Shown here piece after piece: positions 24,701 through 35,390 of a stretch of 64,000 nucleotides of DNA (the stretch's first letter is position 1; each line of letters begins with the position of its first letter). The notes beneath the pieces were generated by a model that saw only the letters and a list, made by a program, of their open reading frames with translations, had not been told where the DNA came from and did no database searches. Location: contig JAXDDX010000278.1 in the NCBI GenBank assembly GCA_034670405.1, forward strand, positions 62,001 through 126,000, in the 5' to 3' direction. Made by a program: the position numbers and the translations under genes. The stretch comes from Hoplostethus atlanticus. Taxonomy: Eukaryota > Chordata > Actinopteri > Trachichthyiformes > Trachichthyidae.

Positions 24701-27700
24701 GGAGTCCCACAAGACCAAACCCTCAATTCACTCTTTTTTTTTTTTAAGGCGCTGCGGTAGGGAGCCAGACACCAGAGCACTGGGAATGACCTAAAATTAC
24801 AAGTCACACACTCGCATTCTTTCTGTGTCTGTGTATTTTTATGAAGATCCTGATCTTTTTCCATGATCTTTCCTTGGATTTTCTCATGCACGGTAAGTTC
24901 ATTCTTATTTGTTGCATCTACGTATGCAACACGTTCAAGTCTCCCATAGACAAGACAACACATAAATGAACTCCAATGCAATTTACAACGACGCTCTTCC
25001 TTTCTATGACTTAGTGGCTGTTCAAGGATCAGCGATTGCCATTGGCTTTAACCCCCCCAGCTGTCTGGGTGGAGTCTCTGGCGTCATGGGAGTACTAAGG
25101 TGATTAAGTTATCACTGTGTCAACATGCTCTTGGGGGCTCGCCCTGTCAAAGCCACTCTGCATCACACTTGACATGGCAAAAGTCAGGAGAGTAACGCAA
25201 AGACACACCAGACAACACACACACAGGTACCATCTGCTCAGATGGGCCTAAAGCCATGCAGAGAAACCTTAAGATTTCCAGTGTCATAAGTAGTTGTATA
25301 GGCAGGCCAAAAATATTGAGGACTATTAAGGTCATGTCTTAATGGATTTTGACTTTTAACCTCTTATGACGCTTTCGGCTGATCTCGACCCTAAACATAT
25401 TTAAAATACTGTCTCTGCACAGGTGGCAAAGGACGCCTTGGACCCAAAGACACCTGCACTCCCATCCCTCTGAACCCACAGCCAGCCAGACTGACCTCGG
25501 CCTTAGCTGTTTCCAAACAACAAATCTGACCCACATTGTGGTAGTGGATAGTGTTCACTCTACAATTGCATTAACCAGTGATTAATTGGTTGAACGGTCA
25601 GTGGTGCTGTTAGGTGCGGAAGCCTACCCTTGGCAAAGGCAAGCATAAGCATACAAGCAATGGCAAACACAAAATAAGTAATCCTTATTAAAAGGGATTA
25701 CAACTAATGTTTCTGGCTTTGGGACAGAGTTGTTCACATTCACAAATAATGACTGGACTGTCCTAGAGTATAGGAATACTATGTAGGAAATCTGAGCGCT
25801 GTTACTCTTTAAGAGGAACCGAGACCCAAGAGTGCCTTCATCTTGCTACAAATGAGTCAGGGTTCAATCCATTTCCTTGAGATTTCAAACAGAAACTGCA
25901 GGCATCATTGTGGTCTGTTTAATCTGCTTGTGATGGCGAGGCGTGTTTACAGTGCGCCCTGCAAAGTAAAGGAACATAAGTTGATGAAGCACAGTTACTC
26001 CAACAAAACTGACTGTGGTGTTTTCAACGTGCAGCTACGGACCAGCAGCTAACAATGACACAGTCAAGGGGAACAAAAGCCAGATGCAGTGATACACATT
26101 ACACACACAATCACCGAGCCCCCATGCACCAGCACTGTATCTTGTGGGCGGCCAATAACAATCATCATCCTTGTCTTTTGGTGAGTCCTTGCAAATGTGG
26201 GGGTCAGGCCACAATAGTCCACAGTAGCGATAACAGAAACTCCACACAGAGCGAGAGACAGACATTACCCAAGAGGAGGAGGAGGAGAGGGGCGAAGGAG
26301 GGGGTAGAGACAGTAGAGTTTTCTGCTTGAGATCTATTTAGCGGAAGAGAGACAAAGACAGAGACAAAAGAAAATGTCTGAAGAGGAAAAAGGAGATATT
26401 CCGTTATAAACCCAACTCAGGGTCACTTGTTGGTGCATACTGAGTGTCCTGTGACCTTCTGGTTTATGGCAGATAAATGTCTGTGGTAAATGGATTAGCC
26501 CCCTAGTAGGCCCACTTCCTGCCTGACAGACATGCGCCTGCTCCTGGGTGGAGGTGGGCGCCTGCTAGAACAAGATGAGATTCAAGGGCAGGATAGGAAG
26601 GAACACTGCAATGTAGAATGGATGATCAGTCCGGCACTTACCCTCATTTTAACTTTTTGCCCTATTCACTTACTTTTTGATAATTAAACCGCTTGGAAAA
26701 ATGACTTCATTCACTAGCTTTGCAGAAAGTTTTAATGGAAACCCTGTTGTGCAAGGAGAAGAATGCCAACTTGATTGTGGCCTCAAGACCTGGAAAACAT
26801 ATTAAGTTAAACCCACAGATATGTGGTCCTCATGGAGCCTTAAGTTTCCTGTCAGTGTCTTTGAACTGAAGCCTGTGCTACATTTCCATATGTACTATTA
26901 GGTCATACTAACCAAATTCTTCACTTTCCTCCAGTCGGTAATGTCTATTTACAGACAACCTCTAGACTGACTGTGTTGTATGCGGGGCAAGAATTTGAGC
27001 GGTCCTGGTGAATAAACATAATAATAAACTTACTGTATTACTAAAGGACATTTTTTACAATCTTGCATACCATTTTCGGTGGTTTACAGTGGAGTTATAG
27101 TTCATGGCAATCATCTTTGTACAAGGACGTACATATAAATGAGAAAAATAACCACTGGGTATCAGTCAAGTACTCGTGTGTGTGCCAGTCCAGTGCTACA
27201 CTTTTGAGTACTACAGAGCTGCTTTGTTTTGAGTGCGCATGAATGTGCACGTGCGTTGAGAGGTTGCCGTGTCTGGAGAGGGAGGTGTTTGCGTGTCATC
27301 TTGTGCACTCCTCTAATCTCACGAGGCAAGGGACAAGGTCTGCAGGTGAGACTGGGCAGATTGAACTGCGGCCATCGGGAGCCCATTTCATTGAGCACCT
27401 GCTGTCAGTCAGACCCAGCAGACTGCCACAGTCTGTCCGTGTGTGAGTGAGCTTCCCTGAGATTAACAGGAGTGCAGGTTTAGAGCTTCTTCCATGGCCA
27501 GCTGGGCTGAAATTGAACTCCGTTGCCAGGTGAAGCCAATTTAATTCAGCCCTACTAGACATTTGGCACAATGTGCTCCTCTAAAAACTCACAAGCAAAT
27601 AGTTTGGCTTATGGCTGCTGTGGAGTGTGAAAAAATGCTTGATTAAGTCAGTTCAGGACAGGAATCACACTGCAAGCTATAGCTGGTGTATTCCACAAAA

Positions 27701-28109
27701 GTTAGTAAAAACGTTGAAACTGCAGTACAAATTTACCAGCAGCTAATGCCTGGTACTCTTTTTCCATCCTGGTTGTTAAGATTTATTCTACAAAAAGTTC
27801 ACGCGAAAGTCAAACATAATTTTAAGGATTCACACAATGCTTGACCTGCCCCAACAAAGAAGCTTTCAGTGAAGCCAAAATAACAGTGCAAATTACACCA
27901 AAGAGATTGTGCAAATGTTGCTGCAAATCTACATTTATTTCCACTGTTTTTTTTTCCAGTAAGGTTGGGAAACTTGCCTATGGTAACAGTACATTATGTG
28001 CAGTAGTTCTCTAGGGGTCCCTGTCTGTCTTTACTAAACCACCATGCGGACTCGGTGACAAGACTAAACCGGTTCATACGTAGTCGGGAGGCCGGTTTCA
28101 GCTGGTTGC

Positions 28110-28123
28110 GTTGCCTTGGTAAC
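28110..28123 (+). promoter_or_regulatory. odc1: RFX X-box upstream of odc1
   Basis: GTTGCC-TT-GGTAAC fits the X-box consensus RYYNYY-N(1-3)-RRNRAC perfectly and is palindromic in its half-sites. It ends 8 bases before the TATA box. Binding by an RFX factor is inferred. Confidence 0.65.
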
Positions 28124-28131
28124 GGGATCTC

Positions 28132-28139
28132 TATAAATA
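28132..28139 (+). promoter_or_regulatory. odc1: odc1 TATA box
   Basis: TATAAATA is followed by a GC-richer stretch. Transcription would start near 28160-28165, fitting the first untranslated exon that ends at the donor at 28294. ODC genes of other vertebrates have TATA-containing promoters. Confidence 0.75.
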
Positions 28140-28161
28140 CGGCCGAACTCCTCCATCAGCC

Positions 28162-28294
28162 TTCACTGCAATTTCAGTCCCGGCAGAAAGGCAAAATCGC
28201 AAAGCGGACTTCACTGCGACGGAGAACTGTACTATTTCTTTTTAATCCCAGAACTCTCGTCTAATGGACAAACTCTTTGTAAATGCTTTTTAAG
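28162..28294 (+). other. odc1: odc1 5' untranslated exon 1
   Basis: The start is estimated from the TATA box and the end is a donor AAG|GTAGGA. The exon contains a nine-residue upstream open reading frame (28264-28293) whose stop codon ends one base before the exon end. Confidence 0.6.
28264..28293 (+). CDS. upstream ORF in the odc1 leader (9 codons plus stop)
   Basis: ATG to TAA encodes MDKLFVNAF and lies wholly inside untranslated exon 1. ODC mRNAs of mammals carry a short inhibitory upstream ORF, so a translational role is plausible but inferred. A second upstream ATG at 28283 overlaps it in another frame and reads into the next exon. Confidence 0.45.
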   Translation: MDKLFVNAF

Positions 28295-29272
28295 GTAGGA
28301 CTGACTGTCGAGTTACCGTTTCCTTGCAAATTGACTTAAGTTGGCTATCATAAGTTAACATAAAGTTAATCAGTTGAGTGCCTTTCGCTAGGCTATTTCA
28401 CTAACGTTTATAGCGGCTTACATACGTGGATGAGAAGGGGACTTTATGCGTTTCATATAGCGTTAAAGAAAGTCTACAGTATAAAGCTAAATACCGTAAA
28501 CCGACGTGTACGACGTGGCTGGTGACAGAGGGTTGGCAACTTTAACTTTAATGGTCTTTTTTGTGGTTAACTAGCCGGTAAATGTTAGCTAACGGTAACA
28601 GCTTTCTAGTGCCACAGATTTTTGGTATGTAATATTGGATAATTTCCAAACTATGTTAAATCAAATCACAGAAAAAGTCGACACCGCATGGCATTAATTC
28701 TTTGGCTGAGCACCAACCGGAACCGGCAAGTCGGCCATATTACGTCAGTTGTGTTAGTCATCGATTGGTTCCTTTTCAAGCCATTCTAATGTCGCAAGCA
28801 GAACGTTTTCCCCTATTGGACTAAATCTTACTAGGGCGGGACTTGCCCAACTGGTCCGTTACAATGAATTCGTGTTAAGACCAGGTATTACGTTGCCATG
28901 ACTGAGTTATCAAAAAGAGCTCTATTAAAAACTGAACCAAACCATGAATGGCTTTTGTGATCTGTCGTATTTAAGATTTTTTTTATTTATTTATTTTTAA
29001 ATCTATTTTAAAGTAAAGATTAATAGACCTAGTTGAGTAATCAACTTGTAGCTGAACTGGTGTCCTGGAAGCCACACCACTTTCAGTACAGAACCTGACT
29101 CATTAAATAATTTGTACTTAAAATTTCATCTTTAACTTCTCATCAAAGTTGTGGGTCCTGGTCCACAGTGAATAGACAGTAATGAAAGATTGTTCTTTCC
29201 TGACCAAGGTTTTGTGATAAGCTTTCTCTGGGAAGCACTTTATGTCTAATACTGGCAACCTCTTGTTTACAG

Positions 29273-29420
29273 AATAATCAGTCCAGGAAAGCACACACTG
29301 GCTACTCTGCAGGCCCCGGCCTTGAGTCTTATTTGAAAGGGTTCAACTTCACTGGTGATCCACCTTGGCTGCTCTGCACCTGATAAAAGCTACACCAAAT
29401 TTCATCTCTTTCGTATCCAA
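29273..29420 (+). other. odc1: candidate odc1 5' untranslated exon 2
   Basis: The segment is bounded by a strong acceptor (TTGTTTACAG) and a consensus donor (CCAA|GTAAGT). It lies between exon 1 and the first coding exon at 29840. Two leader exons fit the vertebrate ODC gene layout. There is no protein evidence. Confidence 0.45.
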
Positions 29421-29873
29421 GTAAGTGCCTCACTAGCTGTCTTTTATTCCATGCAGATCCATATTAGAACAAAATTGTCATTCATTTAAGCACCATGCTT
29501 TGACACAATTAACAAACGACAGTAGACGATCCCTAGCCCTGATACAGGAGCCTTAGGGAGTCTCATCGTATGGGTTTTTTACTTCTCCCAAAGGGCCCTG
29601 TCTTGCTCCATTGCGTTTTGAACAATATTACAAAAAAAATTGACAACACGCCAGGAAACTCTTTCAGAGGAAAAGAGTTGCTGGAGCAACTTTTCCATGA
29701 CATTAACCTATATATTTACAGGACAGAGAATCACATCGGAGCTATCTCTGGGCTCAGATCAGCACAATCAATGTTGAATAGTGATTAAATGTCCAACCCT
29801 CTGCATGGAGAGTGAACGTGTCTCTCCCTTTCCTTCCAGTTTTAGTGACCAATCAAAAGGCCTTCCTGCGACC

Positions 29874-32783
29874 ATGAACATTGTCACTTCTACCGAGTTT
29901 GCATTCTCTTTCCTGGAGGAGGGCTTCTCTGCCCGGGACATAGTTGAGCAGAAGATCAATGAGTCATCCATGACGGTAAGTCTCATGTGTACACAGGATG
30001 GAACTGAAAGCAGGTCACTATAGTTGTACACCACTCGACAGGTGCGGTTTAACAGGAAAGAGTTGCTGGTTCTGGTATCCCAATGAAGGGAGTGCTATTT
30101 AACGGTTATTGGTGTCAGAAGTGGTATTCATTGTACTATCACAAACTGTAGACTTCTTTAATTAAGATTCTTTGCGTCTTTGCGTGTGTTAAGCCTATAT
30201 ATCCCATGTTTATCCACCCTACTACAGGACGACAGGGATGCCTTCTATGTCTGTGACTTGGGGGATGTGCTGAAGAAGCACTTGCGCTGGGCAAGGGCCA
30301 TGCCTCGCGTCACTCCTTTTTACGCTGTCAAATGCAATGACAGCCGGGCTGTGGTTATGACACTGGCTTCTCTGGGGGCTGGCTTTGACTGTGCAAGCAA
30401 GGTGAGTCTTGATGCTTCTGGAATGATTGTTAGAACACCAGGTTCTAAGCACTCTTGGCACCCAGGAACAGATTATTCTACAGCTAGAAACTAATCTTAG
30501 TCAGGTTGCAATAAAAAATATATTAATTGGTAACCATGCCAAATATACATAATCAAGCCTAGAAAACATCCTGTGTTAAATATGTTGACGAGGAAAATGT
30601 GCCTTCTAAGTCAATTTTCAAATTTGATATTCAAGCTGGCATTACATGGTGTAGACTTCTGGCAAGGGCATTGTAACATGTCCTTTTGAACCTCACTGTA
30701 TGCTTCATTCCTGGTGATCTGACATGCTACAAGCAGGTATTCCAGCCCATTTTCTTCAGTTGGCCCTTTTTTTCTTCCCCCCCCCCCTCCAGATGGAGAT
30801 CCAGCTGGTCCAGTCTCTGGGAGTGGATCCAAGCAGAATCATCTATGCCAACCCCTGCAAGCAGGTGTCTCAGATAAAGTATGCTTCTGCCCACGGGGTC
30901 CAGATGATGACCTTTGATAGCGAAGTGGAACTCATGAAGGTGGCCCGCTGTCATGAGAATGCAAAGTAAGACGGCAGCACAACAGCCCAGTCATTATCAT
31001 GCTTTATGTGATGACATCAGTTTTGTAGCAGTTGTAAACTTCAAAATGGACCTACCAAATGATACTGCTGCATTTTCTTGGCTCTCTGAAGTTGCATGCC
31101 TCCAGCTCAGAGTTTGCTTTTTGTCTAGGCTGGTGCTGCGTATTGCCACAGATGACTCCAAGGCAGTGTGTCGTCTGAGTGTGAAGTTTGGGGCTACCCT
31201 CAAGGCATGCCGGGGTCTCCTCGAGAGGGCCAAGGAACTGGGGCTGGATGTGATTGGTGTCAGCTTCCACGTTGGCAGTGGCTGCACTGACCCAGAGACC
31301 TACAACCAGGCTATCGCTGATGCCCGCTGTGTCTTTGATATCGGGGTGAGTACTACCCATTACCCAGCTGATGGTGGAAAGCCACATTAGGTCAATCAGT
31401 TCCCTATGCATCACTCAGTAAGTAAAGTCAAAAACATCTTGTGTCCTGTAGGATGAGCTTGGCTTCCACATGAACCTGCTGGACATTGGAGGTGGATTCC
31501 CTGGTTCAGATGGTGCAAAACTCAAATTCGAAGATGTATATATTTTTATTTTTATTCAATGAATTGGTGTTGGATGTGAAAAAAATTTAATTTGTAATAA
31601 TCTTTGTCTTGTTGCTGCGTGGTATAGTAAAACATGGCTATACAGAATTTTGTAAATGCCTCAGTGTTTATTCTCACTTGCTAATGAATTGGAAGTACTG
31701 GGAGAGAAGGGATCAGCATTGATAAAACTGGAATAGCATGTTTAGCGTAAATATTTTTGGTGTGGTACTTGACCCTGGACATGATCTTCCATTGTAGAGC
31801 ACGGCAGTAATCAACCCGGCCCTGGACAAGTATTTCCCAGCCGACAGTGGCGTGAGAATCATTGCTGAGCCAGGCCGCTATTATGTGGCCTCGGCTTACA
31901 CACTGGTGGTCAACATCATTGCCAAGAAGGTCATCATGAACGAGCAGTTGACCTCTGATGGTAACAGCCATGTTTTTTTGGGGGTGGGGTGCTGGGGTGC
32001 TGTGTAACATTAGTTTGTCCTGAAAGTTAGACTTTCGATTGGTAACGTTTCTCAGTAGTAACATAGATTGTTTATGCTTGTTGCACAGAAGAAGATGATG
32101 GGACCAATGACAGGACCTTGATGTACTACGTCAATGATGGCGTGTATGGTTCCTTCAACTGTATACTCTATGACCATGCTCACTGTCTGCCAATCTTGCA
32201 CAAGGTGAGCTAAATCGGACACCTGAAATTCCAAAGCAAGTTTCTCATTTTACTAGTGGTTAAAAGGCATGCTAATGTCAAACCTCTTGTGTGGGTTTTA
32301 TTTTTAAAACCAACAGAAGCCAAAGCCAGATGAGGTCATGTACCCCTGCAGCATCTGGGGCCCAACTTGCGATGGCCTGGACCGCATTGTCGAGCAGTGC
32401 AGCCTGCCTGACCTGCAGGTTGGCGACTGGCTGCTGTTTGAGAACATGGGCGCCTACACTGTGGCTGCCTCCTCCACCTTCAACGGCTTCCAAAGGCCTG
32501 ACCTTCACTATGTCATGTCCCGCCCTGCTTGGTGGGTATATCGCTGAGTTTGACTCATCCACATATGCATGCCCCTCCCCCCCTTGCAAGATCACATGGG
32601 TCTTGTGTTCTGACAAAATCAAAATACTCTGTTCTCTTCTCCAGGCAACATGTCCAGCAAATCTCTACCCAGGGCTTGCCAGCTGCTGTGGAGGAGTCTT
32701 GGCTGGTGGGAGTGCCAGCCTGCTGTGGCCGAGAGAGTGGCTTGGAGATGCCCACCAAGCCCTGCCAGACCCATGTGGTTTAA
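29874..32783 (+). CDS. odc1: ornithine decarboxylase, complete (9 coding exons, 460 codons)
   Basis: This PLP-dependent cytosolic enzyme converts ornithine to putrescine, the rate-limiting step of polyamine synthesis, and is controlled by antizyme. Coding exons: 29874-29975 (exon begins 29840), 30228-30401, 30793-30965, 31129-31345, 31452-31535, 31798-31960, 32089-32204, 32317-32531, 32645-32783; the sum is 1383 nt. It starts [20 protein letters not shown]. The PLP lysine is K69 in [26 protein letters not shown] (PLP phosphate contacts), YDHAH and the active-site cysteine in GPTCDGLD (about C361) are all present, so it should be active and not an antizyme inhibitor. The C-terminus ends PCQTHVV, where mammals have a different degron tail. 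The 217-nt fourth coding exon is probably two mammalian exons fused. Confidence 0.97.
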
Positions 32784-32835
32784 ATGTATACAATACAGCA
32801 GCGTTCACCAGAACCAGCATCCTGTGACATTAATG

Positions 32836-32878
<43 letters not shown>

Positions 32879-33710
32879 CAAAAAAATGTACACAGCATTG
32901 AAAGGCCAGTTACTTGACAGGGGAATGAGAGGGACATGTTGCACACATTTGTTCTGTATGGAAGCTGGGGATCAACCTTCCCCTTACTGAAATGAGGCTG
33001 AATCACTCCGAGTGTCTATGGGTTTGCAGCAGACTGTTACAGGGCAGCTGTTTATGTGTTGCCAAAGTTCTTCCTACCCTTATTGGGGGTTATATAACAA
33101 TTATTGACTATATAAGAACTGGAGCACTACAGTGTCTGTAGGATCTCGTAGCTGAACTGGACCGGTGTTGGGAAAGAACCAGTTGCTGCCTTGCTCTGCA
33201 AAATAAACCTTACCTGCATCACTTAAGTTTTCATATCAATTTAGGACTCAGAGTATTTGAACTTCAAACACCAGTCCAAGGGACGATGGCTTATCAAATG
33301 CTAATTGAGTTCAATATCAAACTGCAGCTCATCCAAAGCCCTGTTACAGCTGAGTCCATATAGGTAACTCACAATGAGGTGGTTTAGAGGGGTGATTTAA
33401 TTCCTCAGGAATGGCTGCTACATGTATATTTATCTTTTTCCATGATCTCCACTTCTGTACAGAACCCCTTACCATAAGATACAGGGATTCAATAAGCAGA
33501 CTGTCTCTCTCTTCTGTTTTTTTTTTTTTTAATATGTTCTGTAACTGTTTTAGTAAGAAGTAAGTTTGTTCATGATATTAATGAGAAATAATGATACATT
33601 GTAAAATGGATACGAAAGAGATGGGATTGCATATTTCTAACGCTTTCCTATGGAAACCTTTTTCAAGTTTTGTATTTTTGTTTTTTTAATAAACATTAGG
33701 TGCTGAGTCA
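32784..33710 (+). other. odc1: odc1 3' untranslated region
   Basis: It runs from the stop codon to an AATAAA at 33688-33693, giving about 0.9 kb, a size usual for ODC mRNAs. It includes a T tract of about 39 bases at 32840-32878. Another AATAAA lies near 33201. Confidence 0.6.
32840..32878 (+). repeat. poly(T) tract, about 39 bases
   Basis: A long T run lies inside the odc1 3' UTR; on the minus strand it is poly(A). No target-site duplication or element body is evident next to it. Confidence 0.9.
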
Positions 33711-34870
33711 ATTTGTGATCCTTTTTAGCTCTTTGAAGGGGAGGCAAGTTTTGTGCATGTGAGACATTTAAGTAACAACCATGTAGATATTTTGATGCAG
33801 GAGGAATTGATGCAAATATTATTATTTTTTTTAACTATTACAGTATTTTGAAACAAACATTTTCTTTGTCATAAAATGTTACATGTACTGTCGACACCCA
33901 TTCACATGTTTCAAGATGAGCACTGCACCATCTAGTGTTTGCAGTAGGAAGCTCCAAGTGGTTTGTCTATGCCTGTGATGAGGAAGCTAATGTGACACCC
34001 TCATAGCTTTGCGTATAAGGGTGTCAGGTTATCAGGTTATCATTATCTGACGTTTTATGACAGGCCATGTGGCCTTACCTTTCTAGTAGCCCAAGGTATG
34101 CTCATTTTCCTGGTGTCCTTTTGGGCTACAAGTGAAAACAAAAAGCCTTGTGGATTTCATCAAGCAGGGAGAGGAATTAAATAGTAAAAATTCCTTGACA
34201 GCGATAGTGTTGCAGTTGGTCGTGGTCCAACACTATTGCAGAGTAGACCTGCACCCGGTTTTATTCTGTGTTGTAATACATCTCACATTTCACTTTAATG
34301 TAATTAAAAAGAAACCATTACAGTACTTGGCATCTCTCACAAGGTTTTCAGAGTGTATGGGCTAGGGGAGGAATGCCCAGTCTACACTGCCATTCACATA
34401 TTTACCCTCATCTACCAGTCCACCTAATGCACAATGCACCAGAACTGAGTATGTTGTCTATTAGTAGTCAGGTGAATACATTACAGTACTGCTGAATATG
34501 AACATAAGTGAAAGAGGAGAATCACTTTTTTCACCAAGTACAATAAACAAGGTTGATGTTTGTTCCACAGTACATACGTACTGACACATGATGCGAGGAC
34601 ATCAGCACCTCACATACATGATAGAAACATGCCAAATGGAAAAATGTTCCATAATATCATGCAGCTTGACATCCTCGTGGTCCCCCACCATGACGGTGCT
34701 GACCGAGCTGCTGTTGATGCAGGGAGGGTTTTATCTGCTGCATATGGAATCCCCATGGGTAACTTGCCTACAACATGTACAATACAGTGATAATATTTGT
34801 AATGTACAGTGATGTGTGTACAGTATTCACAATCAAAGACAGCAAAAATTTGTGACTTTTGAAAAATGTA
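33711..34870. other. intergenic region between convergent odc1 and the receptor gene
   Basis: I see no gene. The plus-strand frames at 34132-34365 and 34560-34812 match nothing recognisable. The stretch is moderately AT-rich. Confidence 0.5.
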
Positions 34871-34871
34871 T

Positions 34872-34877
34872 TTTATT
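34872..34877 (-). terminator. polyadenylation signal for the receptor gene
   Basis: TTTATT on the plus strand reads AATAAA on the minus strand, about 510 bases after the receptor stop codon. Confidence 0.45.
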
Positions 34878-35390
34878 TTGACAAGATACAACTAATTGCA
34901 AATACAGCAACAAAGTCAAATTAATGCACGTTCCCCTTAAAATGGAAAATATAAAACTTAACAGTAGTTTATTACATACATGAAATAGGATCATTGCAGC
35001 TGATACATATGTAGGCCCATCACATGCAACATGAGTACTGGTAACTGGAGGACAGTATAATAAAAAATGCAAAAAATGAAGTCCAATAGACTCTACTTAC
35101 AGGGGGTTCAAAAGAAAGCATAGTGCCTACCCTTATAGAAGCTGTACCATGCCCAGCTCTGTCTATGTATAAAATTGTTTTAAAATGTACAGTGCACAGG
35201 TGAAAAAATCTACAAAGACATAGTTATGATCATTGAGATAAAAAAAAACACATGCATGCATATAATGTCAGCAGAAAGTGTAATTCTTTAAAAAGTGAGC
35301 CAATCTCCAAAGAGTTTGAAAAAGGTTACGTTCTGATTTCAAATCCACCTTTTTGAGTAGTCACAAATGTTATAGTAGTAGAGACATTTT

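Larger units (their letters stand above)
18841..28080. other. gene-poor intergenic region between nol10 and odc1
   Basis: About 9 kb holds no exon set I can support. Open frames are short and carry no recognisable motif. Visible structure is minor: an inverted repeat at 19592-19626, repeated 'tacatatttctg' words at 20220-20400, and a short tandem repeat at 21660-21725. Parts, especially 22.9-27.9 kb, are free of obvious repeats and could hold conserved non-coding elements, which cannot be tested without alignment. Confidence 0.5.

Noticed and set aside
30998..31098. Possible C/D-box snoRNA in an odc1 intron (GTGATGA at 31008, CTGA at 31086, CATGC/GCATG ends)
   Set aside because: The stem is separated from the boxes, the D box is too near the 3' splice site for a usual intronic snoRNA, and no internal C'/D' pair or guide target is evident.
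29976..32316. Search for an H/ACA snoRNA in odc1 introns, since the human gene hosts one
   Set aside because: I found no intron with two hairpins, an ANANNA hinge and an ACA end that I could defend by eye. A covariance-model scan would settle it.
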